Counted from the stretch's first letter, positions 34,173 through 43,722 are shown. The stretch is DNA of 64,000 nucleotides from Mitsuokella sp047974105 (GCF_047974105.1 NZ_JBHYRS010000001.1:186001-250000); one strand, 5' to 3'. Notes: generated by a model from the sequence alone, not told the origin. Translations and numbers: made by a program.

Positions 34173-34201
34173 ATTATAGCAAAGTATCGTCAAAAAATCA
34201 A
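34173..34201 (-). promoter_or_regulatory. mdh promoter
   Basis: TTGATT, 17 bp, perfect TATAAT on the minus strand, about 110 bp upstream of mdh. Confidence 0.7.
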
Positions 34202-34301
34202 TGCATCATGTATACTTTTTATTTTAGTATTAGCATACATTTATGCCTATAGCATGATTCCGATCTGTCATGATAGTATGTATGCGAGTACCGCAAAGGA
34301 A

Positions 34302-34325
34302 AAGAGGAACCCCGTGGCTCCTCTT
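34302..34325 (-). terminator. Terminator of the rubredoxin gene
   Basis: AAGAGGA/TCCTCTT stem with inner G/C pairing and a T/C-rich tail, 40 bp after the stop codon. Confidence 0.7.
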
Positions 34326-34365
34326 CGATTGTCAGCTTTTAGCAGCTGGATTCCCTATGAAACTC

Positions 34366-34530
34366 TCAGGACTGCTGCTCCTCGAACATGTCCTTGCCAA
34401 CGCCGCAGAGCGGGCAGACGAAATCATCCGGCAGGTCCTCGAACGGAACGCCCGGTGCGAGATCGTAGTCAGGATCACCCTTTGCCTCATCATAAATCCA
34501 GCCACAAACCGTGCAAACCCAAACTTTCAT
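34366..34530 (-). CDS. Rubredoxin
   Basis: 54 residues with the two iron-binding knuckles CTVCGWIYDE and CPLCGVGKD and the typical GDPDYDLAPGVPFEDLPDDF core. A small one-electron carrier used in anaerobes for oxidative-stress reductases. ATG at 34530 is chosen because AAAGGAGG precedes it and MKVWVC is the normal start. Single gene. Confidence 0.96.
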   Translation of the reverse strand: MKVWVCTVCGWIYDEAKGDPDYDLAPGVPFEDLPDDFVCPLCGVGKDMFEEQQS

Positions 34531-34657
34531 TGAAAAAGCCTCCTTTAAATATGTCTTCTCTATAACATTTTGATTATCAGGCAGATGCCTGCTGCTCCTC
34601 AATCTGTTACGCTCTTAAAATTCGCGGTACCCCTGCCGTTTTCCTGCCTTGATTTCA

Positions 34658-35527
34658 TTATTTATGAAATTTTTTGCAGGAAAGAATGACTTTCTCATAA
34701 ACGTCGTAGGGAATCGCGAGATTGTTGTCAATGCCATGGCCCATCTCAATCTGCGGACGGTTTGTACCGTGAAAATCCGTGCCGCCCGTCATGAGCAGAT
34801 GGTATTTGTCAATCATGTAGGCAGCAAAATCGCTGTCTTCCTGCGTGTAGTTTGGATACCAGCGCTCCATGCCGTCAAGGCCGAGTTCATGCAGGCGCGC
34901 GATGGCCTGTTCCTGCTCTGCGCGCGAAATCCCCTTGAGGCCGATGTTCTTATGGAAATGCGCGAGCGACGTGACGCCGCCGGCTTCATGGATGGCAGGC
35001 AAAGCTTCCTCTGCAGGGATATTCTGGTCAAGACCAAGCTGTGCTACGGCCGGGTCGAGATAATGATCCCAGAGTGGCTGCGCGCGGTCGTAAAGGTGCA
35101 GCGAGACGAGATAGCGCATGACGGCGTAGCGGTCGAGCGTTTTGCCATAGGCATACGGCAGGACCTTGTCCATCGAGATGTCGATTCCCTTAGCGCGCAC
35201 ATAGTCGACAATTTCAGGAATCCGGCCCTCCTTGACGCGGCGGACTTCCTTGTAAAGCTTCTGGAACGCGGGATGCTCCGGGTCAAAACCGAGGCAGACG
35301 ATATGGAGCTTGCGGCCCTCAAAATCCGTCGTGAGCTCCATGCCATTGATGAAGTCAAGTCCCTGCTCTTTGGCCGCGGCGGCTGCCTCCGCGTTGCCGG
35401 CCATATTGTCGTGGTCGGTCAGGGCAAAGGCCGAAAGCCCGACTTCTTTGGCATGGACAGCGAGGTCATGCGGCGTGTAGCTGCCATCGGAGACGAGTGA
35501 GTGGACATGCAGATCTATGATTTTCAT
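34658..35527 (-). CDS. PHP-domain phosphoesterase (TrpH/RNase AM-like)
   Basis: 289 residues. Metal-binding motifs of the PHP fold are DLHVHSLVSDGSYTP, ALTDHDNMAG, HFHKN and GGTDFHGTN. Relatives hydrolyse 3',5'-nucleoside bisphosphates or trim RNA 5' ends. It begins 1 bp after the uvrC stop codon, so both are on one mRNA. Confidence 0.9.
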   Translation of the reverse strand: MKIIDLHVHSLVSDGSYTPHDLAVHAKEVGLSAFALTDHDNMAGNAEAAAAAKEQGLDFINGMELTTDFEGRKLHIVCLGFDPEHPAFQKLYKEVRRVKEGRIPEIVDYVRAKGIDISMDKVLPYAYGKTLDRYAVMRYLVSLHLYDRAQPLWDHYLDPAVAQLGLDQNIPAEEALPAIHEAGGVTSLAHFHKNIGLKGISRAEQEQAIARLHELGLDGMERWYPNYTQEDSDFAAYMIDKYHLLMTGGTDFHGTNRPQIEMGHGIDNNLAIPYDVYEKVILSCKKFHK

Positions 35528-35528
35528 A

Positions 35529-37370
35529 TTATTCCTTTCCTTTCGTTTCAGACCGCAGCGCGCGCTGTGCCTGGAAAAAGTGGTAGACGGCCTCAGCCGC
35601 GGGGCGGTTCATGCCCGGCGCCTGCAGCAGTTCATCGACATCGGCCTCGCGGATGCGGGCGATGGTGCCGAAGTGCGTGCGCAGGGCCTGACGGCGCTTC
35701 GGGCCGATGCCGACGATATGGTCGAGTACCGAGACGAGATTGCGTTTGCCGCGCAGTTTGCGGTGATACGTGATGGCGAAGCGGTGCGCCTCGTCGCGGA
35801 TGCGTTCAATGAGATAAAGAGCCTGGCTGTGGCGCGGCAGGACCACAGGTTCGCTCTCCCCTTCCCTGAAGACGAGCTCGAACTGCTTGGCTAGCCCCAC
35901 GACCGGCACATCCTTATGGCCGCCCGCCTGCCGGATGATTTCGAGAGCCGACGAGAGCTGGCCCTTGCCGCCGTCGATGACGATGAGGTCCGGCAGTTCC
36001 TCCTCGGGCAGTCCAACATAGCGCCGCGCCGTAACCTCGCGCATCGAGAGAAAGTCATCGGGCTTGCCCTCCGTACTGTGAATCTTGAAGCGGCGGTAGT
36101 CCGACTTCTTCGGCAGGCCGCCCTCGAAGACGACCATCGAAGCGACGGTCTCCGAGCCCTGAATATGTGAGATATCGAAACATTCCATGCGGTACGGCGG
36201 CTTTTTGAGCCCGAGATATTTGCCGAGCTCGCGCACGGCCCCCATTGTCTGGTCATTGGCCTGTTTCATGCGGGCGGCCTCATCCGAAAGATATTTCTCC
36301 GCGTTGCCCTCGGCCATGGCGACGATATCGCGCTTCGTGCCGCGCTGCGGGACGAGCAGCTGCACCTTGATGCCCTTCTTTTTTTCCGTCAGCCAATTTT
36401 CAAGCAGCTTTTTTTCATCTGCGGCAATGTCCAGGGGCAGCAGGATTTCGCGCGGCACAAAAGCGGCGCGGTGATAGTACTGCGAGAGGAACGCTTCGAG
36501 GATATCGGCATCGCTGTCTTCCTCACTGCCCTGCAGCAGAAAATGCTCGCGGCCAATCATCTTGCCGGCGCGGATAAAGAAAATCTGCACGCAGACGCCG
36601 ATTTCCGAACGCGCGAGGCCGATGGCATCCTGGTCGCCGGCGCCCGTCACGATATTCTGCTTCTCCGCGATTTTCTGCACGGCGCGCAGCTGGTCGCGCA
36701 GACGTGCGGCCGTCTCAAAGTGAAAGAGCTCCGCGGCTTTTTCCATGCGCAGCTTGAGTTCACGCTCGACATCTTCCGTGCGCCCCTCCAAAAAAAGCAG
36801 CACGGCGCGAATCATCACGTCGTAATCTTCCTTCGTGACCTTGCCGACGCACGGTGCGAGGCAGCGCTTGATATGGTATTCGAGGCACGGCCGGTCCTGC
36901 AGATGGCGGCACGTGCGCAGCGGAAAGAGCTTCCGGAGGAGTTTTAAACTCTGGTGCACGGCCGTGACATCGGTATAGGGGCCAAAATAGCGCGCGCCGT
37001 CTTTCAAGACGCGGTGCGTGAGAAAAACGCGCGGATATTCTTCATTGACCGTGACCTTGACATAAGGATAGCTCTTGTCATCCTTGAGGCTGATATTGTA
37101 ATGCGGCCGGTGCTTCTTGATGAGATTGCACTCGAGAATCAGCGCTTCGACCTCGGAATGCGTCATGATAATCTCAAAATCGGCAATATGCGAGACCATC
37201 GCCTTCACTTTGGGCGAATGGTTCTTGTTCTGCTGGAAGTACTGCCGCACACGGTTCTTCAAGACCACGGCCTTGCCGACGTAGATAATCTGCCCGCGGT
37301 CATTCTTCATGATGTAGACCCCGGGGCTGTCCGGCAACAGCTTGAGTTTTTCGGCAACGATCTCTGTCAA
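35529..37370 (-). CDS. uvrC: Excinuclease ABC subunit C
   Basis: 613 residues. GIY-YIG domain at the N-terminus (SPGVYIMKNDRGQIIYVGKA), Cys cluster CLEYHIKRCLAPC, UVR segment LFHFETAARLRDQ, C-terminal RNase H-like nuclease (MECFDISHIQGSETVASMVV, VIDGGKGQLSSA) and helix-hairpin-helix end. It makes both incisions in nucleotide excision repair. The start is a TTG at 37370 with AAAGG upstream. Full length. First gene of a pair with the PHP phosphoesterase. Confidence 0.96.
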   Translation of the reverse strand: MTEIVAEKLKLLPDSPGVYIMKNDRGQIIYVGKAVVLKNRVRQYFQQNKNHSPKVKAMVSHIADFEIIMTHSEVEALILECNLIKKHRPHYNISLKDDKSYPYVKVTVNEEYPRVFLTHRVLKDGARYFGPYTDVTAVHQSLKLLRKLFPLRTCRHLQDRPCLEYHIKRCLAPCVGKVTKEDYDVMIRAVLLFLEGRTEDVERELKLRMEKAAELFHFETAARLRDQLRAVQKIAEKQNIVTGAGDQDAIGLARSEIGVCVQIFFIRAGKMIGREHFLLQGSEEDSDADILEAFLSQYYHRAAFVPREILLPLDIAADEKKLLENWLTEKKKGIKVQLLVPQRGTKRDIVAMAEGNAEKYLSDEAARMKQANDQTMGAVRELGKYLGLKKPPYRMECFDISHIQGSETVASMVVFEGGLPKKSDYRRFKIHSTEGKPDDFLSMREVTARRYVGLPEEELPDLIVIDGGKGQLSSALEIIRQAGGHKDVPVVGLAKQFELVFREGESEPVVLPRHSQALYLIERIRDEAHRFAITYHRKLRGKRNLVSVLDHIVGIGPKRRQALRTHFGTIARIREADVDELLQAPGMNRPAAEAVYHFFQAQRALRSETKGKE

Positions 37371-37475
37371 ATGCTCACGGCCTTTCTGTCTTTTTCTCGA
37401 TTGCTTCTATATAATACATCACGTTCCTGAAAAATCACTTCCCATTATACTCCAAATTACACCGTCATGCTATTA

Positions 37476-37504
37476 TTGCAATTCACGCATGCATGTGATA
37501 AAAT
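37476..37504 (+). promoter_or_regulatory. Probable accC promoter
   Basis: TTGCAA, 17 bp, TAAAAT on the plus strand, giving a leader of about 105 nt before the accC start. Confidence 0.6.
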
Positions 37505-37517
37505 CAAAGCAGATTAA

Positions 37518-37550
37518 AAATTAGCATCAGGTTATAATATCTGCTAATTT
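37518..37550 (+). other. Hairpin in the accC leader
   Basis: Perfect 9-bp stem AAATTAGCA/TGCTAATTT with a 15-base loop followed by ATTTT. It is AT-rich, so weak; it might be an attenuator of accC or chance. No known riboswitch was recognised in the leader. Confidence 0.35.
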
Positions 37551-37616
37551 ATTTTGACAAGACACAGCCTATTGACAGTGATTCCAGACTCTTTTTGATT
37601 CAGGAGGAATATTTCT

Positions 37617-38981
37617 ATGTTTAAACGCGTTTTGATCGCCAACCGCGGCGAGATTGCTGTACGCATCATCCGCGCCTGCGAGGAACTCGACATCGAGACC
37701 GTCGCCATCTACTCTGAGGCAGACGAGAATGCCCTACACGTGCAGCTGGCCGACCATGCCGTACTCGTCGGCGGTGCCGATGCCACGGACAGCTACCTCA
37801 ATAAGGACTCCATCCTGCGCGCTGCGCTCGAGACGGGCGCCGATGCCATCCATCCAGGCTACGGCTTCCTCTCCGAGGATGCTGACTTTGCCGAGCAGGT
37901 CACGCAGCATGGCATCACGTGGATTGGACCGATGCCGGAGACCATCCGCCTCGTCGGCGACAAGGACGTGGCCCGCGCTTCGATGATGCCGTCCGGCATC
38001 CCGATGGCCAAAGGCAGCGAGCCGCTCAAGAACAACAAGGAAGCCATGAAGGTCGCTAAAGAAGTCGGCTATCCGGTCATCCTCAAGCCGGTGTCGGGCG
38101 GCGGCGGCAAGGGCATGTATGTCGCTCATAACGAAGACGACCTCAAGAACATCCTCGACAACCTCGTTGACCTCAAGAAAATCAATTATTACTTCGAGCA
38201 CTACATCGAGCGTTCGCGCCACATCGAAGTACAGATTGTCGCCGATAACTACGGCGAAGTCATCCACCTCGGCGAGCGCGAGTGCTCCATCCAGCGCCGC
38301 AACCAGAAACTCCTCGAGGAATCGCCGTCGATTGCCCTGACGCACGAAATGCGCAAGCGCGTGGGCACACTGGCCGTCAAGGCAGCTAAGAGCGTCCACT
38401 ACTCCAACGTTGGCACGGTCGAGTTCCTCTTAGACCTCACGGACAACCAGTTCTACTTCATGGAAATCAATCCGCGCATCCAGGTCGAACACGGTGTCAC
38501 GGAAGAAGTCACGGGCATCGACATCGTGCGCACGCAGATCCGCATCGCTGCCGGCGAGCCGCTCGACATCACGCAGGCCGACGTCCACTTCCAGGGCCAT
38601 GCCATCGAGTGCCGCATCAACGCCGAGGACCCGGACAACAACTTCATGCCGTCGCCGGGCCAGATCACGTTCCTGCACGAGCCGAGCGGCCCGCGTGTCC
38701 GCTTCGATTCGGGCGTCACGGCAGGTCTCTCGATTGAGCCGTACTACGATTCGATGATCGCCAAGCTCATCGTCCATGGCCGCACACGCGGCGACGCCAT
38801 CAAGATCATGCAGCGCGCACTCAAGGAATTCCGCATCGACGGCGTCAAGACGACGATTTCCCTGCACCAGAAGATTCTGAGCGACAGCTACTTCCGCACG
38901 GGCAACATCGACACGCAGTTCATCAAGAAGCGCATCGCGACGTACGAGGCCCAGAAGAACGGCCAGAACTACTTCGCCTGA
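37617..38981 (+). CDS. accC: Biotin carboxylase
   Basis: 454 residues. ATP-grasp enzyme carboxylating biotin: MFKRVLIANRGEIAVRIIRA, the glycine loop PVSGGGGKGMYV, HIEVQIVADNYGE, MEINPRIQVEHGVTEEV and the C-terminal domain. It is the carboxylase subunit of acetyl-CoA carboxylase or of a two-subunit pyruvate carboxylase; no accB or carboxyltransferase is adjacent, so the complex is uncertain. Ribosome site CAGGAGGAA. It is the main plus-strand gene in a minus-strand stretch. Confidence 0.93.
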   Translation: MFKRVLIANRGEIAVRIIRACEELDIETVAIYSEADENALHVQLADHAVLVGGADATDSYLNKDSILRAALETGADAIHPGYGFLSEDADFAEQVTQHGITWIGPMPETIRLVGDKDVARASMMPSGIPMAKGSEPLKNNKEAMKVAKEVGYPVILKPVSGGGGKGMYVAHNEDDLKNILDNLVDLKKINYYFEHYIERSRHIEVQIVADNYGEVIHLGERECSIQRRNQKLLEESPSIALTHEMRKRVGTLAVKAAKSVHYSNVGTVEFLLDLTDNQFYFMEINPRIQVEHGVTEEVTGIDIVRTQIRIAAGEPLDITQADVHFQGHAIECRINAEDPDNNFMPSPGQITFLHEPSGPRVRFDSGVTAGLSIEPYYDSMIAKLIVHGRTRGDAIKIMQRALKEFRIDGVKTTISLHQKILSDSYFRTGNIDTQFIKKRIATYEAQKNGQNYFA

Positions 38982-39006
38982 TTAAAAACAAAAACACAGC
39001 AATAAA

Positions 39007-39040
39007 AAGGAGATATCCGCAGTTTTGCGGGTATCTCCTT
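39007..39040. terminator. Bidirectional terminator after accC
   Basis: Stem AAGGAGATA-CCGCA/TGCGG-TATCTCCTT with small bulge, T6 on the plus side and A-run on the minus side; shared with the convergent AlaX-like gene. Confidence 0.92.
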
Positions 39041-39078
39041 TTTTGTGCTTTTTGCTTTTTTACGTTTTGATCTTATGC

Positions 39079-40290
39079 TCAGATGCCCGCCATCAAGTTC
39101 TTGGCCTTTTCCTGCCAATTTTCCTCATAAGCGCCGCTGCCCTGACACGAATTCGGGCGTCCGCCGCCGCGGCCGCCGAAAGCTTCATTGACCGTGCGGA
39201 TGACCTGCTGGCAGTTCACATCGCAGCCTTCCGACAATGCGAACATGTAATTGATGCGTTCGCCGCTGCGGTAGAAAATGGCGGCAAAGGCCTCAGGAAT
39301 TTCGCCGAGGCGCTTCATCAGGGCCTTGGCTTCCTTCGGCGTCATATCCGCTTCCGTAAAGACAAATTTTTTCGCGCCGCTTTGCGTCGTTTCGGGATGC
39401 TGCTGCATTTCGGCGAGACGGTAATCGAGGAGTTTGCCCGTGCACTCTGTCAGGCGTTCGCCGATTTCCTTTTTCTCCTGCTGCAGTCGCGCCACGCCTT
39501 CCGGAAGGTCCGTCTCCTTGATGGAGAGCAGATTCGAGGCTTCAAGGGCTGCCAGCATATAGCTTTCAACGCGCTCAAGGGCTTCGCGGCCGCAGAGGAA
39601 GCTGATGCGCGAACCCTCTTTGTGCTTCTCGACCTTGAAAATTTTGACGAGGCCGACCATGCCGCTCGAAGTCGGATGCGTGCCGCAGCAGGTGCACGAG
39701 TCACTGCCCTCGACCGAGACGATGCGCAGCATCCCCGTGAGTTTATCGTTGAATTTGCGCAGATGCATCGTTGCCGCTTCTTCGGCCGGCACGAGCTTCG
39801 TCGCAATTGCATGGTCCTCCTGAATCTGGCGGTTCGTGAAGCGCTCGGCCTGCAAAGCCTGCTCCCATGTCATTTCCTTGTCGAGGTCAATGCCGACCAT
39901 GTCCGCCGTCATATGGAAGCCGACATTGTGCGCGCCAAAGAGTTTGAAAAACGCATACGACAGCATGTGTTCGCCGCAGTGCTGCTGCATGTGGTCAAAG
40001 CGCACGGTCCAGTCGAGCTCGGCCGTGACTTGCGCGCCGATTTCAAGCGGCTCTTTTGTCTCGTGGAAGACGCAGCCGTTCTTTTCATGAACGTGCAGGA
40101 CCCTGATTTTCTTTTCCCCAACGGACAGTGTGCCCGTGTCGCTTAATTGCCCGCCGCCCTCAGGGAAAAAGACGGTCTGGTCGAGTACAATAGCATAACC
40201 GTCCTTGTACGATTCACAGTTTAAGACCTCAGCCGTGCAGCTCTTCTGCATGACATCTTCATCGAATAAGCGTTTTGTTTCCATAGCCAT
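39079..40290 (-). CDS. AlaX-type tRNA-editing protein with DHHA1 domain
   Basis: 403 residues. The N-terminal part is the alanyl-tRNA synthetase editing domain: FFPEGGGQLSDTG, the zinc motifs HMQQHCGEHMLS and SCTCCGTHP. The C-terminal part is DHHA1, ending NEAFGGRGGGRPNSCQGSG. Such stand-alone proteins deacylate mischarged Ser- or Gly-tRNA-Ala. ATG at 40290 is chosen because AAAGGATACGG lies upstream; the open frame continues further back but through the trkA gene. Confidence 0.9.
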   Translation of the reverse strand: MAMETKRLFDEDVMQKSCTAEVLNCESYKDGYAIVLDQTVFFPEGGGQLSDTGTLSVGEKKIRVLHVHEKNGCVFHETKEPLEIGAQVTAELDWTVRFDHMQQHCGEHMLSYAFFKLFGAHNVGFHMTADMVGIDLDKEMTWEQALQAERFTNRQIQEDHAIATKLVPAEEAATMHLRKFNDKLTGMLRIVSVEGSDSCTCCGTHPTSSGMVGLVKIFKVEKHKEGSRISFLCGREALERVESYMLAALEASNLLSIKETDLPEGVARLQQEKKEIGERLTECTGKLLDYRLAEMQQHPETTQSGAKKFVFTEADMTPKEAKALMKRLGEIPEAFAAIFYRSGERINYMFALSEGCDVNCQQVIRTVNEAFGGRGGGRPNSCQGSGAYEENWQEKAKNLMAGI

Positions 40291-40331
40291 ATCACCGTAT
40301 CCTTTCTCAAAAATCTTCAGTCTCCCATGGC

Positions 40332-40979
40332 TCAAAGCGCGGTGAGTTTGCCCAGAGACTCTCTCGAACCGAGGATCAGGACGGAATCTTCCGTTTTCAG
40401 GGCCGTCTGCGGCGTGACGTCCACGTGCAGACGCCCAGACGAGCGTACGCCCAGAACGTTGACGTGATAGACGCGGCGGATGTCGAGCTCCCCGACCGTG
40501 TGCTCTGCCCATTTCTTAGGCATGGCAATCTCGTAAATGGCATAACTCGGGCTGAGTTCAAAGTAATCGAGCAGATGGTCGGAGCCGCAGCGTATGGCCG
40601 TCCAGAGGGCCAGCTGCTTTTCGGGGTAAACGACTTCATCGGCACCGTTGCGCAGCAGGAATTTCTCCTGGATGCTGCTCGAAGCGCGTGCGACGACGTA
40701 TTTGGCCCCGAGCTCATGCAGCTGCAGCGTCGTCTCCAGGGAACTCTGGAAATCGTCGCCGATGGCCACGATGCAGACGTCAAAATCGCGCACGCCGAGG
40801 GATTCCAGAAAATGCGGGTCCGTGCTGTCCGCAATCAGGGCGCTGTTCGTATACGGCAGCACCTGATTGACGAGTTCTTCATTCTTGTCGACGGCCATGA
40901 TCTCGTGGTGCATGGCGTGCAGCTTGCGCGCAACATGGCGGCCATAGCGGCCAAGGCCTATGAGCAATATGGATTTCAT
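40332..40979 (-). CDS. TrkA/KtrA-type potassium uptake regulatory subunit
   Basis: 215 residues. RCK N-domain with GLGRYGRHVARKLHAMHHEI and the terminal Asp of the second strand, then an RCK-C/TrkA_C domain. The protein gates the membrane K+ subunit in response to nucleotides. It is 21 bp downstream of the trkH/ktrB-like gene, same strand, with ribosome site GAGGTGA. Confidence 0.92.
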   Translation of the reverse strand: MKSILLIGLGRYGRHVARKLHAMHHEIMAVDKNEELVNQVLPYTNSALIADSTDPHFLESLGVRDFDVCIVAIGDDFQSSLETTLQLHELGAKYVVARASSSIQEKFLLRNGADEVVYPEKQLALWTAIRCGSDHLLDYFELSPSYAIYEIAMPKKWAEHTVGELDIRRVYHVNVLGVRSSGRLHVDVTPQTALKTEDSVLILGSRESLGKLTAL

Positions 40980-41000
40980 CTTTTCACCTCATGAGAAAAA

Positions 41001-42332
41001 TCAGCCCACCGTGATCTTGCCGACGGGCAGCCGGCACGGCGCGGCTTTGCGGCGTCTGTGCAGCGCGTAAATCATCGTCAGGGCACCGACACGGCCGAAA
41101 TACATCAAAAACATCAGCAGGCACTTCGAGAACGGGCAGAGATTTTCAGTCAGGCCAATCGAGAGGCCCACCGTGCCGAGCGCCGAGGAAACTTCGACCA
41201 TCGCATCGAACATCGAAACATGGTCGAGAAAGCCGATGCAGATGCTCGTGCCGAAGAACAGGAACAAATACATCAGGAAGATGGCCAAAGCCTGACGGAC
41301 CGTTTCCGTCGGAATGCGGCGCGCACTGCATTCGACATCATCGCGCATGCGCAGCACGGCCAGCATGGCCATAAAAAGCGCAAAGGCTGTCGTCGTCTTG
41401 ATGCCGCCTGCCGTGGACCCCGGCGCGCCGCCCGTGAGCATCAGGATAATCATGATGCAGCGGCTGCCCTCGCTGAGGTCTTCGATATCCATGGTGTTGA
41501 ACCCTGCCGTACGCGTCGTGACCGACTGAAAGAGCGACTGCCAGAAATGCATGCCCGCGCTGCTGCCCATCGTCTCCTGCGTGTAGAAAATCACGGCCGG
41601 CACGAAGATGAGCACGATGGTCATCCCCATGATGATGCGCGTCTGCAGGCTCCATTTCCGCCAATGAAAATGGTTGACCGAAAGGTCAGCCCAAGTTAAA
41701 AAGCCAAGCCCACCCGCGACGATAAGCCCCATAATTGTGAGATTCACTAAGGGGTCTGCCGCATACGCCATGAGCGAACCGCCGCCGCGCGTGCCCATGA
41801 TATCAAACCCCGCATTGCAGAACGCCGAAATCGCATGGAAAAATGCCATCCAGATGCCCTGTGCCCAGCCGTAATCTTTGACAAAGACCGGCATCAGGAG
41901 CAGCGCGCCGAGAAGTTCCACGCCGGCCGTGAACTTCAGGATGAAGCGCAAAAGGCGCACGATGCCGCCCACCTGCGTGGCCGAGATGGCATCCTGCATC
42001 GTACTGCGCTGCATGAGACTCACGTGCCGCCCCGTGCCCACTGTGATGGCCACGGCCATCGTCACAACGCCGAGGCCGCCAATCTGGATGAGCAGCAGAA
42101 TGACGCACTGCCCAAAAAGCGACCAGTACGACGCCGTATCGACGACCGTGAGCCCTGTCACGCAGGAAGCGGAAACCGCAGTAAAAAGGGCAGCCATCGG
42201 CGTTGCTCCCTGACCGCTCTGCGTGGCCAAAGGCGTCATCAGGAGCAGGGCCCCACAGCCAATCAGCAGGGCAAAGCTCAGCACGATAATCTGGAACGAT
42301 GAGAGCCTGCCCAGCAGATGTGTGATATTCAT
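41001..42332 (-). CDS. TrkH/KtrB-type potassium transporter
   Basis: 443 residues, membrane protein with four M1-P-M2 repeats. Selectivity-type segments include SASCVTGLTVVDT, ISAFCNAGFDIMG, TTRTAGFNTMDI and SSALGTVGLSIGL. It imports K+ with Na+ or H+. ATG at 42332 is chosen because GGGGAGG precedes it; a longer open frame runs back through tRNA-Leu and is spurious. A terminator lies directly upstream (42353-42379), leaving no room for a separate promoter. Confidence 0.93.
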   Translation of the reverse strand: MNITHLLGRLSSFQIIVLSFALLIGCGALLLMTPLATQSGQGATPMAALFTAVSASCVTGLTVVDTASYWSLFGQCVILLLIQIGGLGVVTMAVAITVGTGRHVSLMQRSTMQDAISATQVGGIVRLLRFILKFTAGVELLGALLLMPVFVKDYGWAQGIWMAFFHAISAFCNAGFDIMGTRGGGSLMAYAADPLVNLTIMGLIVAGGLGFLTWADLSVNHFHWRKWSLQTRIIMGMTIVLIFVPAVIFYTQETMGSSAGMHFWQSLFQSVTTRTAGFNTMDIEDLSEGSRCIMIILMLTGGAPGSTAGGIKTTTAFALFMAMLAVLRMRDDVECSARRIPTETVRQALAIFLMYLFLFFGTSICIGFLDHVSMFDAMVEVSSALGTVGLSIGLTENLCPFSKCLLMFLMYFGRVGALTMIYALHRRRKAAPCRLPVGKITVG

Positions 42333-42352
42333 GAAAACCTCCCCAATAGAAA

Positions 42353-42379
42353 ACAGGCAGCATCGTGGATGCTGCCTGT
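42353..42379 (-). terminator. Terminator/attenuator between tRNA-Leu and trkH
   Basis: Perfect 12-bp stem ACAGGCAGCATC/GATGCTGCCTGT with a three-base loop and a T-rich tail (TTTTCTATT) on the minus strand. It ends the tRNA transcript but abuts the trkH ribosome site. Confidence 0.92.
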
Positions 42380-42388
42380 CGGTATGTC

Positions 42389-42473
<85 letters not shown>

Positions 42474-42489
42474 TCAAATGAACGTGCCT

Positions 42490-42519
42490 ATTATATCATA
42501 TCCTGATTTTCTCTGTCAA
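42490..42519 (-). promoter_or_regulatory. tRNA-Leu promoter
   Basis: TTGACA, 18 bp, TATAAT on the minus strand, 17 bp upstream of the tRNA 5' end. Both hexamers are perfect. Confidence 0.85.
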
Positions 42520-42531
42520 TTTTCAGCTTGG

Positions 42532-43722
42532 TCAGAACCAGCTGAGCGGTGTCTCGAAGAGGCCGACGAGCCACGAACCGAGACCAAAGCCCTCAGGTGC
42601 GGCATCCGAGGCCATGTCAACGCTGCCGACGTCCTCACCGTCATACGAGATGACGGCATGGCCGACGACCTGACCGGCAGAGAGCGGACCGTTGAGGACT
42701 TTCGGCACCTCGTAGCGAACGCTGAATTTCTTCGCATCCTCGCCCGGCAGCACAGGGAAATCGATATCCGTCACCGGCCGCACGCGCACGCGCGAATTGA
42801 CGCTGTTCTTGACCCAGACATGGCGCGAAGCATCCTTCGTCGTCGGGCCGTTCACAAGCGTGACGTTGGCAAAGCCATAGTCGAGAATTTTGCGCATATC
42901 GGGGAAGCGGTCCTCTTCGGTCGGCGCTTTCATGAGCACGGCGATGAGGTGCACGCCGCCGCGTTCGGCCGAAGCCGCGAGGCAGCCGCCAGCAGCCTTG
43001 GTCCAGCCCGTCTTGATGCCCGTGATGCCCTCGTAATTGCCGAGCAGTTCATTGGTGTTCTCGGCTAAAAGCGTCTTGCCCGACGGGGAAAGCCACGTAA
43101 TCTGCAGTTCCTTCTGGCGCACAAAGTCGCGGAAGACCGGATTTTTCATGCCGTACTGCGCGAGGCGCGCCATATCGTGCGGCGTCGAGTAATGATTCGG
43201 GTCCGTCAGTCCGTTCGGATTGGCAAAATGCGTGTCGTTCATGCCGAGTTCTTTGGCTTTTTCGTTCATGCGGTCCGCAAACAGTGCGGTGCTGCCGTCA
43301 ATCTGTTCGGCAACGGCCACGGCCGCGCCGTTGTCCGACATCATCATCATGCCGCGCAGGAGTTCTTCTGCGGTGATGACATCGCCTTTCGCGATGTGCA
43401 GCGGCGTATCCTCCGTGTTCGCGGCATTCTCAGAAATCGTGATTTTCGCATCGGGCGGCAGCAGGCTGATGCCAAGAAGGCACGTCATCATCTTCGTCAT
43501 GCTCGCTGGATAATGGCGCTCTTCGCCGTTTTTCGACCAGAGCACGCGGCCCGTGTCCGCGTCGATGAGGATGGCGGCTTCGGCCTTGACGGCAGGTGCA
43601 TCCGCGCCCGCCTCACCTTCCGCAAGGGCCGGTGCAGACTGCAAAAAAAGCAGCGGCAGGACCAGTACAGAAGCGAGCAGCAGGGCTGTTATTTTTTTAT
43701 GAAGACTGTGCAGGAGTTTCAC
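42532..43722 (-). CDS. dacA: D-alanyl-D-alanine carboxypeptidase (DacA/PBP5-like)
   Basis: 396 residues. Signal peptide (KITALLLASVLVLPLLFLQS), then the serine peptidase triad: SMTK (SxxK), SDN (SxN) and KTG in GIKTGWTKAAGG. A C-terminal beta domain and an amphipathic anchor (GFGLGSWLVGLFETPLSWF) follow. It trims peptidoglycan pentapeptides. GTG start after AAAGGATGATTCT. Single gene upstream of radA. Confidence 0.95.
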   Translation of the reverse strand: MKLLHSLHKKITALLLASVLVLPLLFLQSAPALAEGEAGADAPAVKAEAAILIDADTGRVLWSKNGEERHYPASMTKMMTCLLGISLLPPDAKITISENAANTEDTPLHIAKGDVITAEELLRGMMMMSDNGAAVAVAEQIDGSTALFADRMNEKAKELGMNDTHFANPNGLTDPNHYSTPHDMARLAQYGMKNPVFRDFVRQKELQITWLSPSGKTLLAENTNELLGNYEGITGIKTGWTKAAGGCLAASAERGGVHLIAVLMKAPTEEDRFPDMRKILDYGFANVTLVNGPTTKDASRHVWVKNSVNSRVRVRPVTDIDFPVLPGEDAKKFSVRYEVPKVLNGPLSAGQVVGHAVISYDGEDVGSVDMASDAAPEGFGLGSWLVGLFETPLSWF

